A stretch of DNA of 64,000 bases from Actinocatenispora sera (GTDB taxonomy: Bacteria; Actinomycetota; Actinomycetes; Mycobacteriales; Micromonosporaceae): contig NZ_AP023354.1 of NCBI RefSeq assembly GCF_018324685.1, positions 5,084,001 through 5,148,000 of the forward strand, in the 5' to 3' direction. The translations under genes and the position numbers were made by a program. Position 1 is the stretch's first letter. Each line of letters opens with the position of its first letter. Positions 51,352 through 60,917 of the stretch are shown one piece after another. The notes beneath the pieces are model-generated. The model worked only from the letters and a program-made list of their open reading frames with translations. It was not told the DNA's origin and did not search any database.

Positions 51352-52929
51352 GTGAGCAGGCCAGGGTTCGTACTTGAGGTCGATGAGCGGACCCCACCGC
51401 TGCTGATCCACCAGGGCGAGGGGTTCCGGCTGGAAAATCTGCCGCTGGGCAGCAAGGTCATCTACGGGCCGGATCCGCTGCCCGGGCTGCGGGACGTGAA
51501 CGCCGCGATCCGGCACGCGCTGCTGCACCCGCACGGCATGGAGCCGCTGCCCGAGCTGCTGAAGCCGGGCATGAAGCTGACGATCGCGTTCGACGACATC
51601 TCGCTGCCGTTGCCGCAGATGCAGACCCCGGACATCCGGCAGCGCATCCTCGAGCACGTGCTGGAGCTGGCCGCGCGCAAGGGCGTCAACGACGTCGAGC
51701 TGGTCGCGGCGAACGCGCTGCACCGGCGGATGACGCCGAGCGAGCTGAAGCGGGCGGTCGGCGAGCGGGTGTTCCGCGCGTTCTTCCCCGAGCACCTGCG
51801 CAACCACGACGCCGAGGACAAGGACAACATGGTCCACCTCGGCAAGACCGACCACGGTGAGGACGTGGAGCTCAACAAGCGGGCGATGGAGTCCGACCTG
51901 TTGATCTACGTCAACATCAACCTGACCCCGATGTCCGGTGGCCCGAAGTCGGTGTCGGTGGGCCTGGCCGGCTACAACAGCCTGCGCCACCACCACAACT
52001 CGCACGTGCTGAAGCACTCGCGGTCGTTCAACGACCCGCCGAACTCGGCGATGCACCACTCGTACAACCGGATGGCCGACCTGCTCGGCGGGCACGTCAA
52101 GGTGTTCACCATCGAGACGAGCGTCAACAGCGAGTCGTTCCCGTCCGCGATGGGCTTCCTGAACAAGCGCGAGTGGGAGTGGAACCTCAAGGACCAGGCG
52201 TCCTACCTCGCGGTCAAGCGGGCCAACGAGATGCTGCCGACCAAGATGCGGCGCAAGGTCTGGCAGAGCCAGTACGCGCCGTACAAGATGACCGGCATCA
52301 ACGCCGGTGCGCCGAGCGAGGTGCACCCGCTGACCATGGCCAAGGTCCACGAGCAGCAGCGGGTCGAGGTCAACGGCCAGGCCGACATCGGCATCTTCGG
52401 CGTGCCGTTCATCTGCCCCTACAACGTCAACTCGATCATGAACCCGATCCTGGTGACGTCGATGGGGCTGGGCTACCAGTTCAACATGTACCTGAACAAG
52501 CCGATCGTGCGGCAGGGCGGCGTCGGCATCTTCTACCACCCGATGCCGAACGAGTTCCATCCGGTGCACCACCCGAGCTACATCGACTTCTTCGAAGAGG
52601 TGCTGGCCGAGACGACCGACCCGGCGCAGCTGGAAGCCAAGTACGAGAAGCAGTTCGCCACCGACGAGTGGTACATCCACCTGTACCGCAACTCGTACGC
52701 GTACCACGGCGTGCACCCGTTCTACATGTGGTACTGGGCGTCGCACGCCATGGACCACCTGGGCGACGTGATCTTCGTCGGCGCGGACCGCAAGACCGCC
52801 GCACGGCTGGGCTTCCGTACCGCGACGACGCTGGGCGACGCGCTGGAGATGGCCAAGCACACGGTCGGGTCCAGCCCGGAGATCAGCTACCTGCACATGC
52901 CGCCGCTGACCCTCGCGGATGTGAGGTAG
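51352..52929 (+). CDS. LarA-like (DUF2088) nickel-pincer protein
   Basis: A 525-residue protein with the LarA N-terminal fold. Against Lactiplantibacillus LarA numbering, from memory, His124 (ALHRRMT) fits His108, Lys199 (GGPKSVSVGLAG) fits the cofactor-binding Lys184, and His215 (in LRHHHN) fits the nickel ligand His200 with the same 16-residue spacing. The position of LarA His174 (TPH) reads TPM, with several residues missing, so one catalytic histidine seems lost. Its C-terminal 200 residues (YHPMPNEFHPVHHPSYIDF, FYMWYWASHAMDHLGD) are rich in aromatic and histidine residues. GTG is the start; a GTTGG-TAC-CCAAC dyad lies 14 bp before. Confidence 0.75.
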   Translation: MSRPGFVLEVDERTPPLLIHQGEGFRLENLPLGSKVIYGPDPLPGLRDVNAAIRHALLHPHGMEPLPELLKPGMKLTIAFDDISLPLPQMQTPDIRQRILEHVLELAARKGVNDVELVAANALHRRMTPSELKRAVGERVFRAFFPEHLRNHDAEDKDNMVHLGKTDHGEDVELNKRAMESDLLIYVNINLTPMSGGPKSVSVGLAGYNSLRHHHNSHVLKHSRSFNDPPNSAMHHSYNRMADLLGGHVKVFTIETSVNSESFPSAMGFLNKREWEWNLKDQASYLAVKRANEMLPTKMRRKVWQSQYAPYKMTGINAGAPSEVHPLTMAKVHEQQRVEVNGQADIGIFGVPFICPYNVNSIMNPILVTSMGLGYQFNMYLNKPIVRQGGVGIFYHPMPNEFHPVHHPSYIDFFEEVLAETTDPAQLEAKYEKQFATDEWYIHLYRNSYAYHGVHPFYMWYWASHAMDHLGDVIFVGADRKTAARLGFRTATTLGDALEMAKHTVGSSPEISYLHMPPLTLADVR

Positions 52930-52933
52930 GGCC

Positions 52934-53926
52934 ATGGGTCTGATCAGTGAGGCCAAGCTGCTGTCGCGGGGCCGGGACTGGCGTGGCCGGTCCCGCACCC
53001 CGCGCTCGGCCGAGCCGTGGGCGCACAAGCACGAGCCGAAGGAGTTCCCGACCGCGTGGGCGCGCACCCCGGTCACCGGCATCGTGCGCACCGCGATCCA
53101 GCGCGGCGTGCTCAAGCCGGTGGCCTGGAGCCAGACCCGGGTTACCGTCGAGGGGCGCGAATACCTCGACGGGCTGCGCGGCCCGGCGATCTTCATCGCC
53201 AACCACTCCAGCCACCTCGACACGCCGATGATCCTCGGTTCGCTGCCTCGCCGGTTCACCGACCGGCTGGCGGTCGGCGCCGCGGCCGACTACTTCTTCG
53301 ACGCCCGCTGGCGCGCCTTCACCACCGCGCTGGTGTTCAACACCTTCCCGGTGGAGCGGTACGGGTCGCGCCGGCTGCGCGGGCTCGCCGGCCGGCTGGT
53401 CGACGACGCCTGGTCGCTGCTGCTGTTCCCGGAGGGCACCCGGTCGCAGGACGGCTGGATGAACCCGTTCAAGGTGGGCGCCGCGGCGCTGTGCATCTCC
53501 AAGGGCATCCCGTGCGTGCCGATCTCGCTGCGCGGCACGTACGGTGCCATGCCGCGCGGCCGCAACTGGCCGCGGCCGGGCCGCCCGAAGGTCGTCATCC
53601 GGTACGGCCGGCCGATGCGGGCCGAGGCCGGTGAGGGTGTGCGCGACTTCAGCTTCCGGATGATGTCCGAGGTCACCCGGCTGTGGAACGAGGAGGAGCT
53701 CGGCTGGTACGAGGCGCTGCGGGCCTCGGCCGCGGGCCAGCTCTCCGCCCCGACCGGGCCGAAGGCGATCGCCGCCGAGGCCACGCCGGCCATCGAGGCG
53801 GCCCCGGCCGCCGGTACCGACGTGGCGCCGGCCGAGCCGGCGGACGCGTCCCGGTGGCGGCGGATCTGGGAGTCCACCCGGCCGCTCGACGACGAGCGCC
53901 CCCGCCCGGTCTGGCCCGGCCGCTGA
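52934..53926 (+). CDS. PlsC-family acyltransferase
   Basis: A 330-residue 1-acylglycerol-3-phosphate acyltransferase-like protein. The acyltransferase motif is NHSSHLDTPMI (His-X4-Asp), the second is FPEGTRS, and VPISLRGTYGAM forms the third. A proline/alanine-rich tail of about 60 residues follows the conserved domain. It ends the module led by the acyl reductase-HAD gene, starting 4 bp after the LarA-like gene. It probably acylates a glycerophosphate or alcohol acceptor. Confidence 0.85.
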   Translation: MGLISEAKLLSRGRDWRGRSRTPRSAEPWAHKHEPKEFPTAWARTPVTGIVRTAIQRGVLKPVAWSQTRVTVEGREYLDGLRGPAIFIANHSSHLDTPMILGSLPRRFTDRLAVGAAADYFFDARWRAFTTALVFNTFPVERYGSRRLRGLAGRLVDDAWSLLLFPEGTRSQDGWMNPFKVGAAALCISKGIPCVPISLRGTYGAMPRGRNWPRPGRPKVVIRYGRPMRAEAGEGVRDFSFRMMSEVTRLWNEEELGWYEALRASAAGQLSAPTGPKAIAAEATPAIEAAPAAGTDVAPAEPADASRWRRIWESTRPLDDERPRPVWPGR

Positions 53927-53932
53927 GGCACG

Positions 53933-53962
53933 GCGGGTACCTGCCGCCCGGCAGGTGCCCGC
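53933..53962 (+). terminator. terminator of the acyl reductase-PlsC module
   Basis: Arms GCGGGTACCTGCC and GGCAGGTGCCCGC, 13 bp with one wobble, around a 4-nt loop, 6 bp after the plsC-like stop. Confidence 0.7.
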
Positions 53963-54087
53963 TCCCGGCGGACATGCCATCGCCGGCGCGGACCGCTTGA
54001 TTTTCGCTGCGGCGCCCCGTTGAAAGAATCCGATCCGGATCACCGGTACGGCCCCGCCGGCGCGACGCCCGACGGGGCCGGCGCGGG

Positions 54088-54408
54088 TCAGCGGGCCAGC
54101 GCGGTGCGGCCCATCGAACCCCACAGCGAGGGGCCGCCGTGCATGTTCTCGGTCAGTTCGCGCTCCCAGCCGTTCTCGACCGGTACGCCGGCCTCCCGGC
54201 ACGCTGCCCGGGCGACGTCGGTGGCCGGGGCGAGCTGGTCGCCCCACGCGCCGTCCTCGCCGACCAGCACGATGCGCGCGCCGCGGCGGCCGACGTACTC
54301 GATCACGGCGGTAGCACCGTCGTGCTCACTGGTGAACGCCTTGAGTCCCGCCACGATCCCGGAGGGGACCTGTTCGGACTCCGTTGAAGCCATGGGGGTA
54401 TCTGGCAT
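54088..54408 (-). CDS. small conserved hypothetical protein
   Basis: A 106-residue protein with a central alpha-beta core (TAVIEYVGRRGARIVLVGEDGAWGDQLAP, DVARAACREAGVPVENGW). No motif is recognisable. The 173 bp upstream contain its promoter and the ctaB 3' end, with no clear signals seen. Confidence 0.65.
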   Translation of the reverse strand: MPDTPMASTESEQVPSGIVAGLKAFTSEHDGATAVIEYVGRRGARIVLVGEDGAWGDQLAPATDVARAACREAGVPVENGWERELTENMHGGPSLWGSMGRTALAR

Positions 54409-54581
54409 GTCAGTGAGGCTAGGCAGTCGATGCGCGGCCCGCGGCGGAACTCGTCAAAAGCTGTGATGCGACTTACTGCTCATCGGCCCGTTTACCGCCG
54501 GTTTAGTCCGGTCCGCGAGCGCGTCCCGGACCACCATATCGATGGGCATGACATCCCTCACCCGGGGGCCCCGTTCGGTGC

Positions 54582-55541
54582 CTACAGGAAGGCGTCGACG
54601 GCCAGCGCGATGAACAACAGCGTCAGGTAGGTGATCGACCAGTGGAACAGGTACATCGGCTTGATCTTCTGACCGCGCTTCTCGCGGTGCAGCAGCCGGT
54701 GCACCTCGAACAGGAACAGCGCGCCGAGCACCACCGCGACCGCGCCGTAGACCCAGCTCGTCGCGACCGGCCAGAGCGCGATCGAGCAGGCGACCATCAA
54801 CCACGAGTAGATCGCCGACTCCACCAGCACCCGGCGCAGCGAGGCGACCACCGGCAACATCGGCACCCCGGCAGCGGCGTAGTCCTTCTTGAACTTGATC
54901 GCCAGCGCCCAGAAGTGCGGCGGCTGCCAGAAGAACACCACCGCGAACACCAGCCACGGCGTGATGCCCAGGCCGCCGGTCACGGCCGCCCAGCCGATCA
55001 GTACCGGTGCACTGCCGCAGGCGCCGCCCCAGAACGTGTTCGCCGCGGTGCGCCGCTTGAGCAGCAGCGTGTAGACCACGTCGTAGTAGAAGATCGCGGC
55101 GAGCGTCAGCCCGCCGGCCAGCCAGTTGGTGGTCAGCCCGATCAGCAGCACCGAGGTGACGCCGATGACCAGCCCGAACACCAGCGCCGCGCGCGGCGAG
55201 ACGATGTGCCGCACCAGCGGGCGGGTCGAGGTGCGCCGCATCACCTGGTCGATGTCGCGGTCGATGTAGCAGTTGAGCGCGTTGGCGCTGCCGGCGGCGA
55301 GCGCGCCGCCCACCACCACGATCACCATCGTCACGATGCTCGGCAACCCGTGCGCGGCGAGGAACATGGCCGGCACCGTGGTGATCAGCAGCAGCTCGAT
55401 GATGCGCGGCTTGGTCAGCGCCAGGTAGGCGGCGAACACCGCCCTCGCGTGCGCGGCCCGCGTCGGCGTCGAGGCAACGGCCGGGGCGGTCTCCGCGGAC
55501 TGCTGCGCGTCGGAGGCTTCGCGGTCGGCGACCGTACTCAC
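54582..55541 (-). CDS. ctaB: protoheme IX farnesyltransferase (heme O synthase)
   Basis: A 319-residue UbiA-type membrane prenyltransferase with about nine segments, adding a farnesyl group to heme B. The first aspartate-rich motif is [15 protein letters not shown], and the second region is [32 protein letters not shown], quoted here across residues 175-200. The GTG start at 55541 has GGAAGGTGG about 10 nt before. It diverges from tkt. The upstream dyad at 55605-55619 matches the one before ctaA. Confidence 0.94.
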   Translation of the reverse strand: MSTVADREASDAQQSAETAPAVASTPTRAAHARAVFAAYLALTKPRIIELLLITTVPAMFLAAHGLPSIVTMVIVVVGGALAAGSANALNCYIDRDIDQVMRRTSTRPLVRHIVSPRAALVFGLVIGVTSVLLIGLTTNWLAGGLTLAAIFYYDVVYTLLLKRRTAANTFWGGACGSAPVLIGWAAVTGGLGITPWLVFAVVFFWQPPHFWALAIKFKKDYAAAGVPMLPVVASLRRVLVESAIYSWLMVACSIALWPVATSWVYGAVAVVLGALFLFEVHRLLHREKRGQKIKPMYLFHWSITYLTLLFIALAVDAFL

Positions 55542-55604
55542 GCGGATCCAGCCACCTTCCGGCGTCGGGACGAGGAGTGCTCCTGCGAACTGCACCGGAG
55601 CCGT

Positions 55605-55619
55605 ACTACGTGTCGTAGA
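55605..55619. promoter_or_regulatory. dyad upstream of ctaB, shared with ctaA
   Basis: On the ctaB coding strand this reads TCTACGACACGTAGT. The core CTACG-N3-CGTAG is a perfect inverted repeat 63 bp before the GTG. It is the counterpart of the ctaA site. Confidence 0.6.
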
Positions 55620-55981
55620 ACAGACTAGTGCCGCTCGGTGCGCCGGCTGCGGCAGGGTGCCGGATTCGGCGCGCCCATCTCACCCCGGAGGGACGGTGGC
55701 GAGCCGGTCACCCGCGGTACCGACGGACCCCCGGCGCACGCCCGCACGTCGCGATGAGAAACGATGGACAAACGATTGCCGACCAACGGCATCGACGACC
55801 GGCAGGGTGCGTTTCCCCTGACTACAGGTTGGCACAGGGTCCAGCAGGTGGCACGCGAGGGATCCAACCACGCTGCGTGCGCGGCGTGGGTAGGGTCGAC
55901 CTGGTGGGTTTCAGGCGGGCACGTGCACGCACGCCGCACACCACCGGTTCGAAGCAACGTTGAGGACAGGAGAGCCATACC
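55620..55981. other. remaining intergenic region between ctaB and tkt
   Basis: About 360 bp without a gene. It should hold the tkt operon promoter. A stretch near 55755-55795 with CGATTGCCG-ACCAA-CGGCATCG forms an imperfect dyad. I see no strong -35/-10 pair, RNA gene or riboswitch. Confidence 0.4.
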
Positions 55982-58075
55982 GTGACGGACACCCCATTCG
56001 AATGGTCTGAGCTCGACCGGCGCACGGTGGACACGGTCCGGGTCCTCGCCGCGGACGCCGTCGAGCAGGCGGGCAGCGGCCACCCCGGCACCGCGATGAG
56101 CCTCGCGCCGGCCGCGTACCTGCTGTTCCAGCGGGTGATGCGGCACGACCCGGCCAACCCCGACTGGGCCGGACGGGACCGCTTCGTGCTCTCCGCCGGG
56201 CACTCCAGCCTCACCCTGTACATCCAGCTCTACCTGGCCGGGTACGGCCTGGAGCTGGAGGACCTCAAGCAGCTGCGGCAGTGGCAGTCGCGGACCCCCG
56301 GGCACCCGGAGCACGGCCACACCGCCGGCGTCGAGACCACCACCGGGCCGCTCGGCCAGGGGCTCGGCAACGCGGTCGGGATGGCGATGGCGGCCCGCCG
56401 GGAGCGCGGCCTGTACGACCCGGACGCGGCGCCGCAGCGCAGCCCGTTCGACCACTTCGTGTACGCGATCTGCTCCGACGGCGACATCGAAGAGGGCATC
56501 ACGCACGAGGTCAGCGCGCTGGCCGGGCACCAGCAGCTGGGCAACCTGGTCGTGCTCTACGACGACAACTACATCTCGATCGAGGACGACACCAACGTCG
56601 CCAAGTCCGAGGACGTGCTGGCCCGCTACGAGGCGTACGGCTGGCACGTGCAGAAGGTGGACTGGACCACAGGTGGCGATTATCACGAGGACCCGGAGGC
56701 GCTGTACCGGGCGATCGAGGCCGCGAAGGCGGTGACCGACAAGCCGTCGTTCATCGCGCTGCGCACCATCATCGGCTGGCCGGCGCCGAACAAGCAGAAC
56801 ACCGGCAAGATCCACGGTTCGGCGCTGGGCGCCGACGAGCTCGCCGCCACCAAGAAGGTCCTCGGCTTCGACCCGGAGCAGCACTTCGCAGTCGCCGACG
56901 ACGTCCTGGCGCACGCCCGCAAGGCGCTGGCCCGCGGCGAGGCCGAGCAGGCCGAGTGGACCAAGGGCTACGACGCCTGGGCGAAGGCCAACCCGGAGCG
57001 GCACGCCCTGTACGAGCGGCTGTCCCGGCGGGCGCTGCCGGACGGCTGGCACACCGCGCTGCCGGAGTTCCCGGCCGACGCAAAGGGCATGGCCACCCGC
57101 AAGGCGTCCAGCAAGGTGATCAACTCGATCGCCGAGATGCTGCCCGAGCTGTGGGGCGGCTCCGCCGACCTGGCCGAGAGCAACAACACCACCATCGAGG
57201 GCGCCGAGTCGTTCCTGCCCACCGAGCACGCGACGAAGATGTTCCCCGGCGACCCGTACGGCCGGGTGCTGCACTTCGGCATCCGCGAGCACGGCATGGG
57301 CTCGATCCTCAACGGCATCGTGCTGCACGGCGGGACCCGCCCGTTCGGCGGCACGTTCCTGGTGTTCAGCGACTACATGCGGCCCGCGGTGCGGCTCGCG
57401 GCGCTGATGCAGCTGCCGGTGGTCTACGTGTGGACGCACGACTCGATCGGGCTGGGCGGCGACGGCCCGACCCACCAGCCGATCGAGCACCTGACCGCGC
57501 TGCGCGCCATCCCCGGCCTGGACGTGGTCCGGCCGGCCGACGCGAACGAGACCGCGTGGGCGTGGCGGGGTGCGCTGGAGCACACCGACCGGCCGACCGC
57601 GCTGGTGCTGTCCCGGCAGAACCTGCCGACCGTCGACCGTGCCACCCACGGCGCGGCCGAGGGCACCGCCAAGGGCGGGTACGTGCTCGCCGAGGCCGAG
57701 GGGGCCGCGCCGGAGGTGATCCTGGTGGCCACCGGCAGCGAGGTGCAGCTCGCGCTGCGCTCCCGGGACGCGCTGCAGGCCGAGGGGGTGCCGACCCGGG
57801 TGGTCTCGATGCCGTGCACCGAGTGGTTCGAGGCGCAGCCCCGGTCGTACCGGGACGAGGTGCTGCCGCCGTCGGTGCGGGCGCGCGTCTCGGTCGAGGC
57901 CGGCATCGCGCTGTACTGGCGGGGCATCGTGGGTGATCTGGGCGAGTCGGTGAGCATCGAGCACTACGGCGCCAGCGCACCCGACACCGTCCTGTTCGAG
58001 GAGTTCGGTTTCACCGTCGACAAGGTGGTGGCGGCCGCGCACCGCAGCCGCGAGCGGGTGGCCGCCATCGGCTGA
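55982..58075 (+). CDS. tkt: transketolase
   Basis: A 697-residue thiamine-diphosphate enzyme of the non-oxidative pentose phosphate branch. Visible are the substrate loop GSGHPGTAMSLAP, the ThDP motif CSDGDIEEGITHEVSAL with the later YDDNYISIEDD, the catalytic-histidine block GDGPTHQPIEHLTALRA and the C-terminal SIEHYGASAP. The length and domain order are standard. It is the first gene of the tkt-tal-zwf-opcA-pgl operon, 113 bp before tal. Confidence 0.97.
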   Translation: MTDTPFEWSELDRRTVDTVRVLAADAVEQAGSGHPGTAMSLAPAAYLLFQRVMRHDPANPDWAGRDRFVLSAGHSSLTLYIQLYLAGYGLELEDLKQLRQWQSRTPGHPEHGHTAGVETTTGPLGQGLGNAVGMAMAARRERGLYDPDAAPQRSPFDHFVYAICSDGDIEEGITHEVSALAGHQQLGNLVVLYDDNYISIEDDTNVAKSEDVLARYEAYGWHVQKVDWTTGGDYHEDPEALYRAIEAAKAVTDKPSFIALRTIIGWPAPNKQNTGKIHGSALGADELAATKKVLGFDPEQHFAVADDVLAHARKALARGEAEQAEWTKGYDAWAKANPERHALYERLSRRALPDGWHTALPEFPADAKGMATRKASSKVINSIAEMLPELWGGSADLAESNNTTIEGAESFLPTEHATKMFPGDPYGRVLHFGIREHGMGSILNGIVLHGGTRPFGGTFLVFSDYMRPAVRLAALMQLPVVYVWTHDSIGLGGDGPTHQPIEHLTALRAIPGLDVVRPADANETAWAWRGALEHTDRPTALVLSRQNLPTVDRATHGAAEGTAKGGYVLAEAEGAAPEVILVATGSEVQLALRSRDALQAEGVPTRVVSMPCTEWFEAQPRSYRDEVLPPSVRARVSVEAGIALYWRGIVGDLGESVSIEHYGASAPDTVLFEEFGFTVDKVVAAAHRSRERVAAIG

Positions 58076-58188
58076 CCGGGAACGTTTGACGGCGGGTTTC
58101 CCGTTGAACCCATAAAGGGAACAGAACACGAACGCAGCCGCGCGCCCCGCCGGCGGGCCTGGCGAGCGGCAGGAGGTGAAAGCTCATC

Positions 58189-59295
58189 ATGACCGACAAA
58201 CTCGCCGAACTGTCCGCAGCCGGCGTGGCGCTGTGGCTCGACGACATCTCCCGGCAACGGCTCGTCTCGGGCAACCTGGACGAGCTGCGCCGGGACAAGC
58301 ACGTCGTCGGCGTCACCAGCAACCCGACGATCTTCGCCAAGGCGCTGGCCGGTGCCGACGCGTACGCCTCGCAGGTCACCGACCTGGCGCGGCGCGGCGT
58401 CTCGCTGGACGAGGCCACCCGGATGATCACCACGTACGACGTGCGCTGGGCCTGCGACGTGCTGCGCCCCGAGTACGACGCGAGCGACGGGGTCGACGGC
58501 CGGGTCTCGCTGGAGGTCGACCCGCGACTCGCGCACGAGACCGACAAGACCGTCGCCGAGGCCAGCGCGCTGTGGTGGCTGGTGGACCGGCCGAACCTGT
58601 TCATCAAGATCCCGGCCACGCCGGAGGGCGTGCCGGCGATCACCGCCACCCTGGCGGAGGGCATCAGCGTGAACGTGACGCTGATCTTCGGCCTGGAGCG
58701 GTATGCCGAGGTGATCGACGCGTTCTTCGCCGGGCTGGAGCAGGCCAAGGCGAACGGGCACGACCTGTCCCGGCTGACCAGCGTCGCGTCGTTCTTCGTC
58801 TCCCGGGTCGACACCGAGGTGGACAAGCGCCTGGACGCGATCGGCGGCCCGGAGGCGGACAAGCTGCGCGCCACCGCGGCGATCGCCAACGCCCGGCTCG
58901 CCTACCAGCTGTACGAGCAGAAGTTCGCCTCCGAGCGGTGGCAGGCACTGGCCGCGGCCGGCGCGAAGCCGCAGCGTCCGCTGTGGGCCTCCACCAGCAC
59001 CAAGGACCCGAACCTGCGCGACACCCTGTACGTGGAGGAGCTCGTCGCCCCGGGCGTGGTGAACACCGCGCCGGAGAAGACCATCCTCGCCTACGCCGAC
59101 CACGGGGAGACCCGCGGTGACACCATCACCGGCAACTACGCCGACGCGCAGCAGGTGATGGAGTCACTCAGGGCGCTGGGCGTCGACTTCGACGACGTGA
59201 CCGCGGTGCTGGAGCGCGAGGGCGTGGAGAAGTTCGAGAAGAGCTGGCAGGAGCTGCTGGACAGCGTGTCCGACCAGCTCGGCCAGGCGAAGTGA
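58189..59295 (+). CDS. tal: transaldolase
   Basis: A 368-residue class I transaldolase. The Schiff-base lysine lies in [12 protein letters not shown], with [15 protein letters not shown] near the N-terminus and [20 protein letters not shown] late in the protein, typical of the long actinobacterial Tal. The GTG of the following frame overlaps its stop, but the zwf start is taken 75 nt later. An AGGAGG box precedes the ATG. Confidence 0.96.
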   Translation: MTDKLAELSAAGVALWLDDISRQRLVSGNLDELRRDKHVVGVTSNPTIFAKALAGADAYASQVTDLARRGVSLDEATRMITTYDVRWACDVLRPEYDASDGVDGRVSLEVDPRLAHETDKTVAEASALWWLVDRPNLFIKIPATPEGVPAITATLAEGISVNVTLIFGLERYAEVIDAFFAGLEQAKANGHDLSRLTSVASFFVSRVDTEVDKRLDAIGGPEADKLRATAAIANARLAYQLYEQKFASERWQALAAAGAKPQRPLWASTSTKDPNLRDTLYVEELVAPGVVNTAPEKTILAYADHGETRGDTITGNYADAQQVMESLRALGVDFDDVTAVLEREGVEKFEKSWQELLDSVSDQLGQAK

Positions 59296-59366
59296 CCGCA
59301 TCCGCGGACGAACCCGCGGCCGCCGGGCGTAACCGCCCGGCGGCCACCGATGCAGGGAGGGCACCA

Positions 59367-60917
59367 GTGAGGCGGTCCGCCGCCACCGAGCCTGTCAAGG
59401 CTCGCAACCCGCTGCGCGATCCGCAGGATCGCCGGCTGCCGCGGGTACCGGAGCCGTGCGCCTTGGTGATCTTCGGGGTCACCGGCGACCTGGCCCGCAA
59501 GAAACTGATTCCGGCCGTCTACGACCTCGCGAACCGGGGGCTGCTGCCGCCCGGTTTCGTCATGCTGGGCTTCGCCCGGCGCGACTGGGGGCACGGCGAC
59601 TTCGAGTCCATCGCCCGGGACGCGGCGCAGCAGCATGCGCGTACCCCGTGGCGGGAGCAGGTGTGGGCCCGGCTGTCGGGCAGCATCAAGTTCGTACCGG
59701 GCTCGTTCGACGACGACGAGGCGTTCGACACGCTCGCCGCCACCCTGGACAAGCTGCGCGAGACGCACGGCATCCCCGGCAACGCGGCGTTCTACCTGTC
59801 GATCCCGCCGCCGGCGTTCCCGACCGTGCTCAAGCAGCTGGAGCGCACCGGGATGGCCGACAACGACAAGTCCGGCGGCTGGCGCCGGGTGGTGGTGGAG
59901 AAGCCGTTCGGGCACGACCTGGACTCGGCACGGGAGCTCAACGGCCTGGTGGACAACGTGTTCACCCCGCACGACGTGTTCCGCATCGACCACTACCTCG
60001 GCAAAGAGACGGTGCAGAACATCCTGGCACTGCGCTTCGCCAACACGCTGTTCGAGCCGGTCTGGAACTCGCACTACGTCGACTCGGTGCAGATCACGAT
60101 GGCCGAGGACGTCGGCATCGGTACCCGCGCCGGGTTCTACGACGCGGCCGGCGCCGCCCGGGACGTGCTGCAGAACCACCTGCTGCAGCTGCTGACGATG
60201 GTGGCGCTGGAGGAGCCGGTCAGCTTCGACTCCGAGTCGCTGCGGGTGGAGAAGCTGAAGGTGCTGCGGGCGATCACGCTGCCCGACGACACCAAGCGCT
60301 ACGCCATCCGCGGGCAGTACAGCCAGGGATGGGTCGCCGGCGAGCGCGCGATCGGCTACCACCAGGAGAAGGACGTCCCGGCCGACTCGACCACCGAGAC
60401 CTACGTCGCGGTCCGGCTCGGCGTGCAGAACCGGCGGTGGGCCGGGGTGCCGTTCTACATCCGGGCCGGCAAGCGGCTGCCGCGGCGGGTCACCGAGATC
60501 GCGGTGTCGTTCAAGACCGCGCCGCACCTGCCGTTCGCCAAGACCGACACCGAGGAGCTGGGCCACAACCAGCTGGTGATCCGGGTCCAGCCGGACGAGG
60601 GCGTCACGCTCAAGTTCGGGTCGAAGGTGCCCGGCAGCGCCATGGAGGTCCGCGACATCGCGATGGACTTCCTGTACGGCGAGGCGTTCACCGAGTCCTC
60701 CCCGGAGGCGTACGAGCGGCTCATCCTGGACGTGCTGATCGGCGACAAGACGCTGTTCCCGAACTCCCAGGAGGTCGAGGAGAGCTGGAAGATCGTCGAC
60801 CCGCTCGAGGAGTACTGGACGAACACCACGCCCTACCACTACCGGGCCGGTGAGTGGGGCCCGCGCGAGGCCGACGAGATGCTGGCCCGCGATGGTCGGA
60901 CCTGGAGGCGGCCGTGA
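59367..60917 (+). CDS. zwf: glucose-6-phosphate 1-dehydrogenase
   Basis: A 516-residue NADP-dependent enzyme opening the oxidative pentose phosphate branch. Motifs are LVIFGVTGDLARKKLIPA for NADP, VEKPFGHD, RIDHYLGKETVQN with the active-site lysine and histidine, and FYIRAGKRLPRR. The GTG at 59367 follows GGGAGG; another in-frame GTG at 59292 overlaps tal and would add 25 unconserved residues. Its stop overlaps opcA (GTGA), and OpcA is its activator. Confidence 0.97.
   Translation: MRRSAATEPVKARNPLRDPQDRRLPRVPEPCALVIFGVTGDLARKKLIPAVYDLANRGLLPPGFVMLGFARRDWGHGDFESIARDAAQQHARTPWREQVWARLSGSIKFVPGSFDDDEAFDTLAATLDKLRETHGIPGNAAFYLSIPPPAFPTVLKQLERTGMADNDKSGGWRRVVVEKPFGHDLDSARELNGLVDNVFTPHDVFRIDHYLGKETVQNILALRFANTLFEPVWNSHYVDSVQITMAEDVGIGTRAGFYDAAGAARDVLQNHLLQLLTMVALEEPVSFDSESLRVEKLKVLRAITLPDDTKRYAIRGQYSQGWVAGERAIGYHQEKDVPADSTTETYVAVRLGVQNRRWAGVPFYIRAGKRLPRRVTEIAVSFKTAPHLPFAKTDTEELGHNQLVIRVQPDEGVTLKFGSKVPGSAMEVRDIAMDFLYGEAFTESSPEAYERLILDVLIGDKTLFPNSQEVEESWKIVDPLEEYWTNTTPYHYRAGEWGPREADEMLARDGRTWRRP

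Noticed and set aside
58076-58188. A promoter (TTGACG ... CATAAA) between tkt and tal
   Set aside because: The spacing is 19 bp or more and the -10 is poor; an operon read-through from tkt is simpler.
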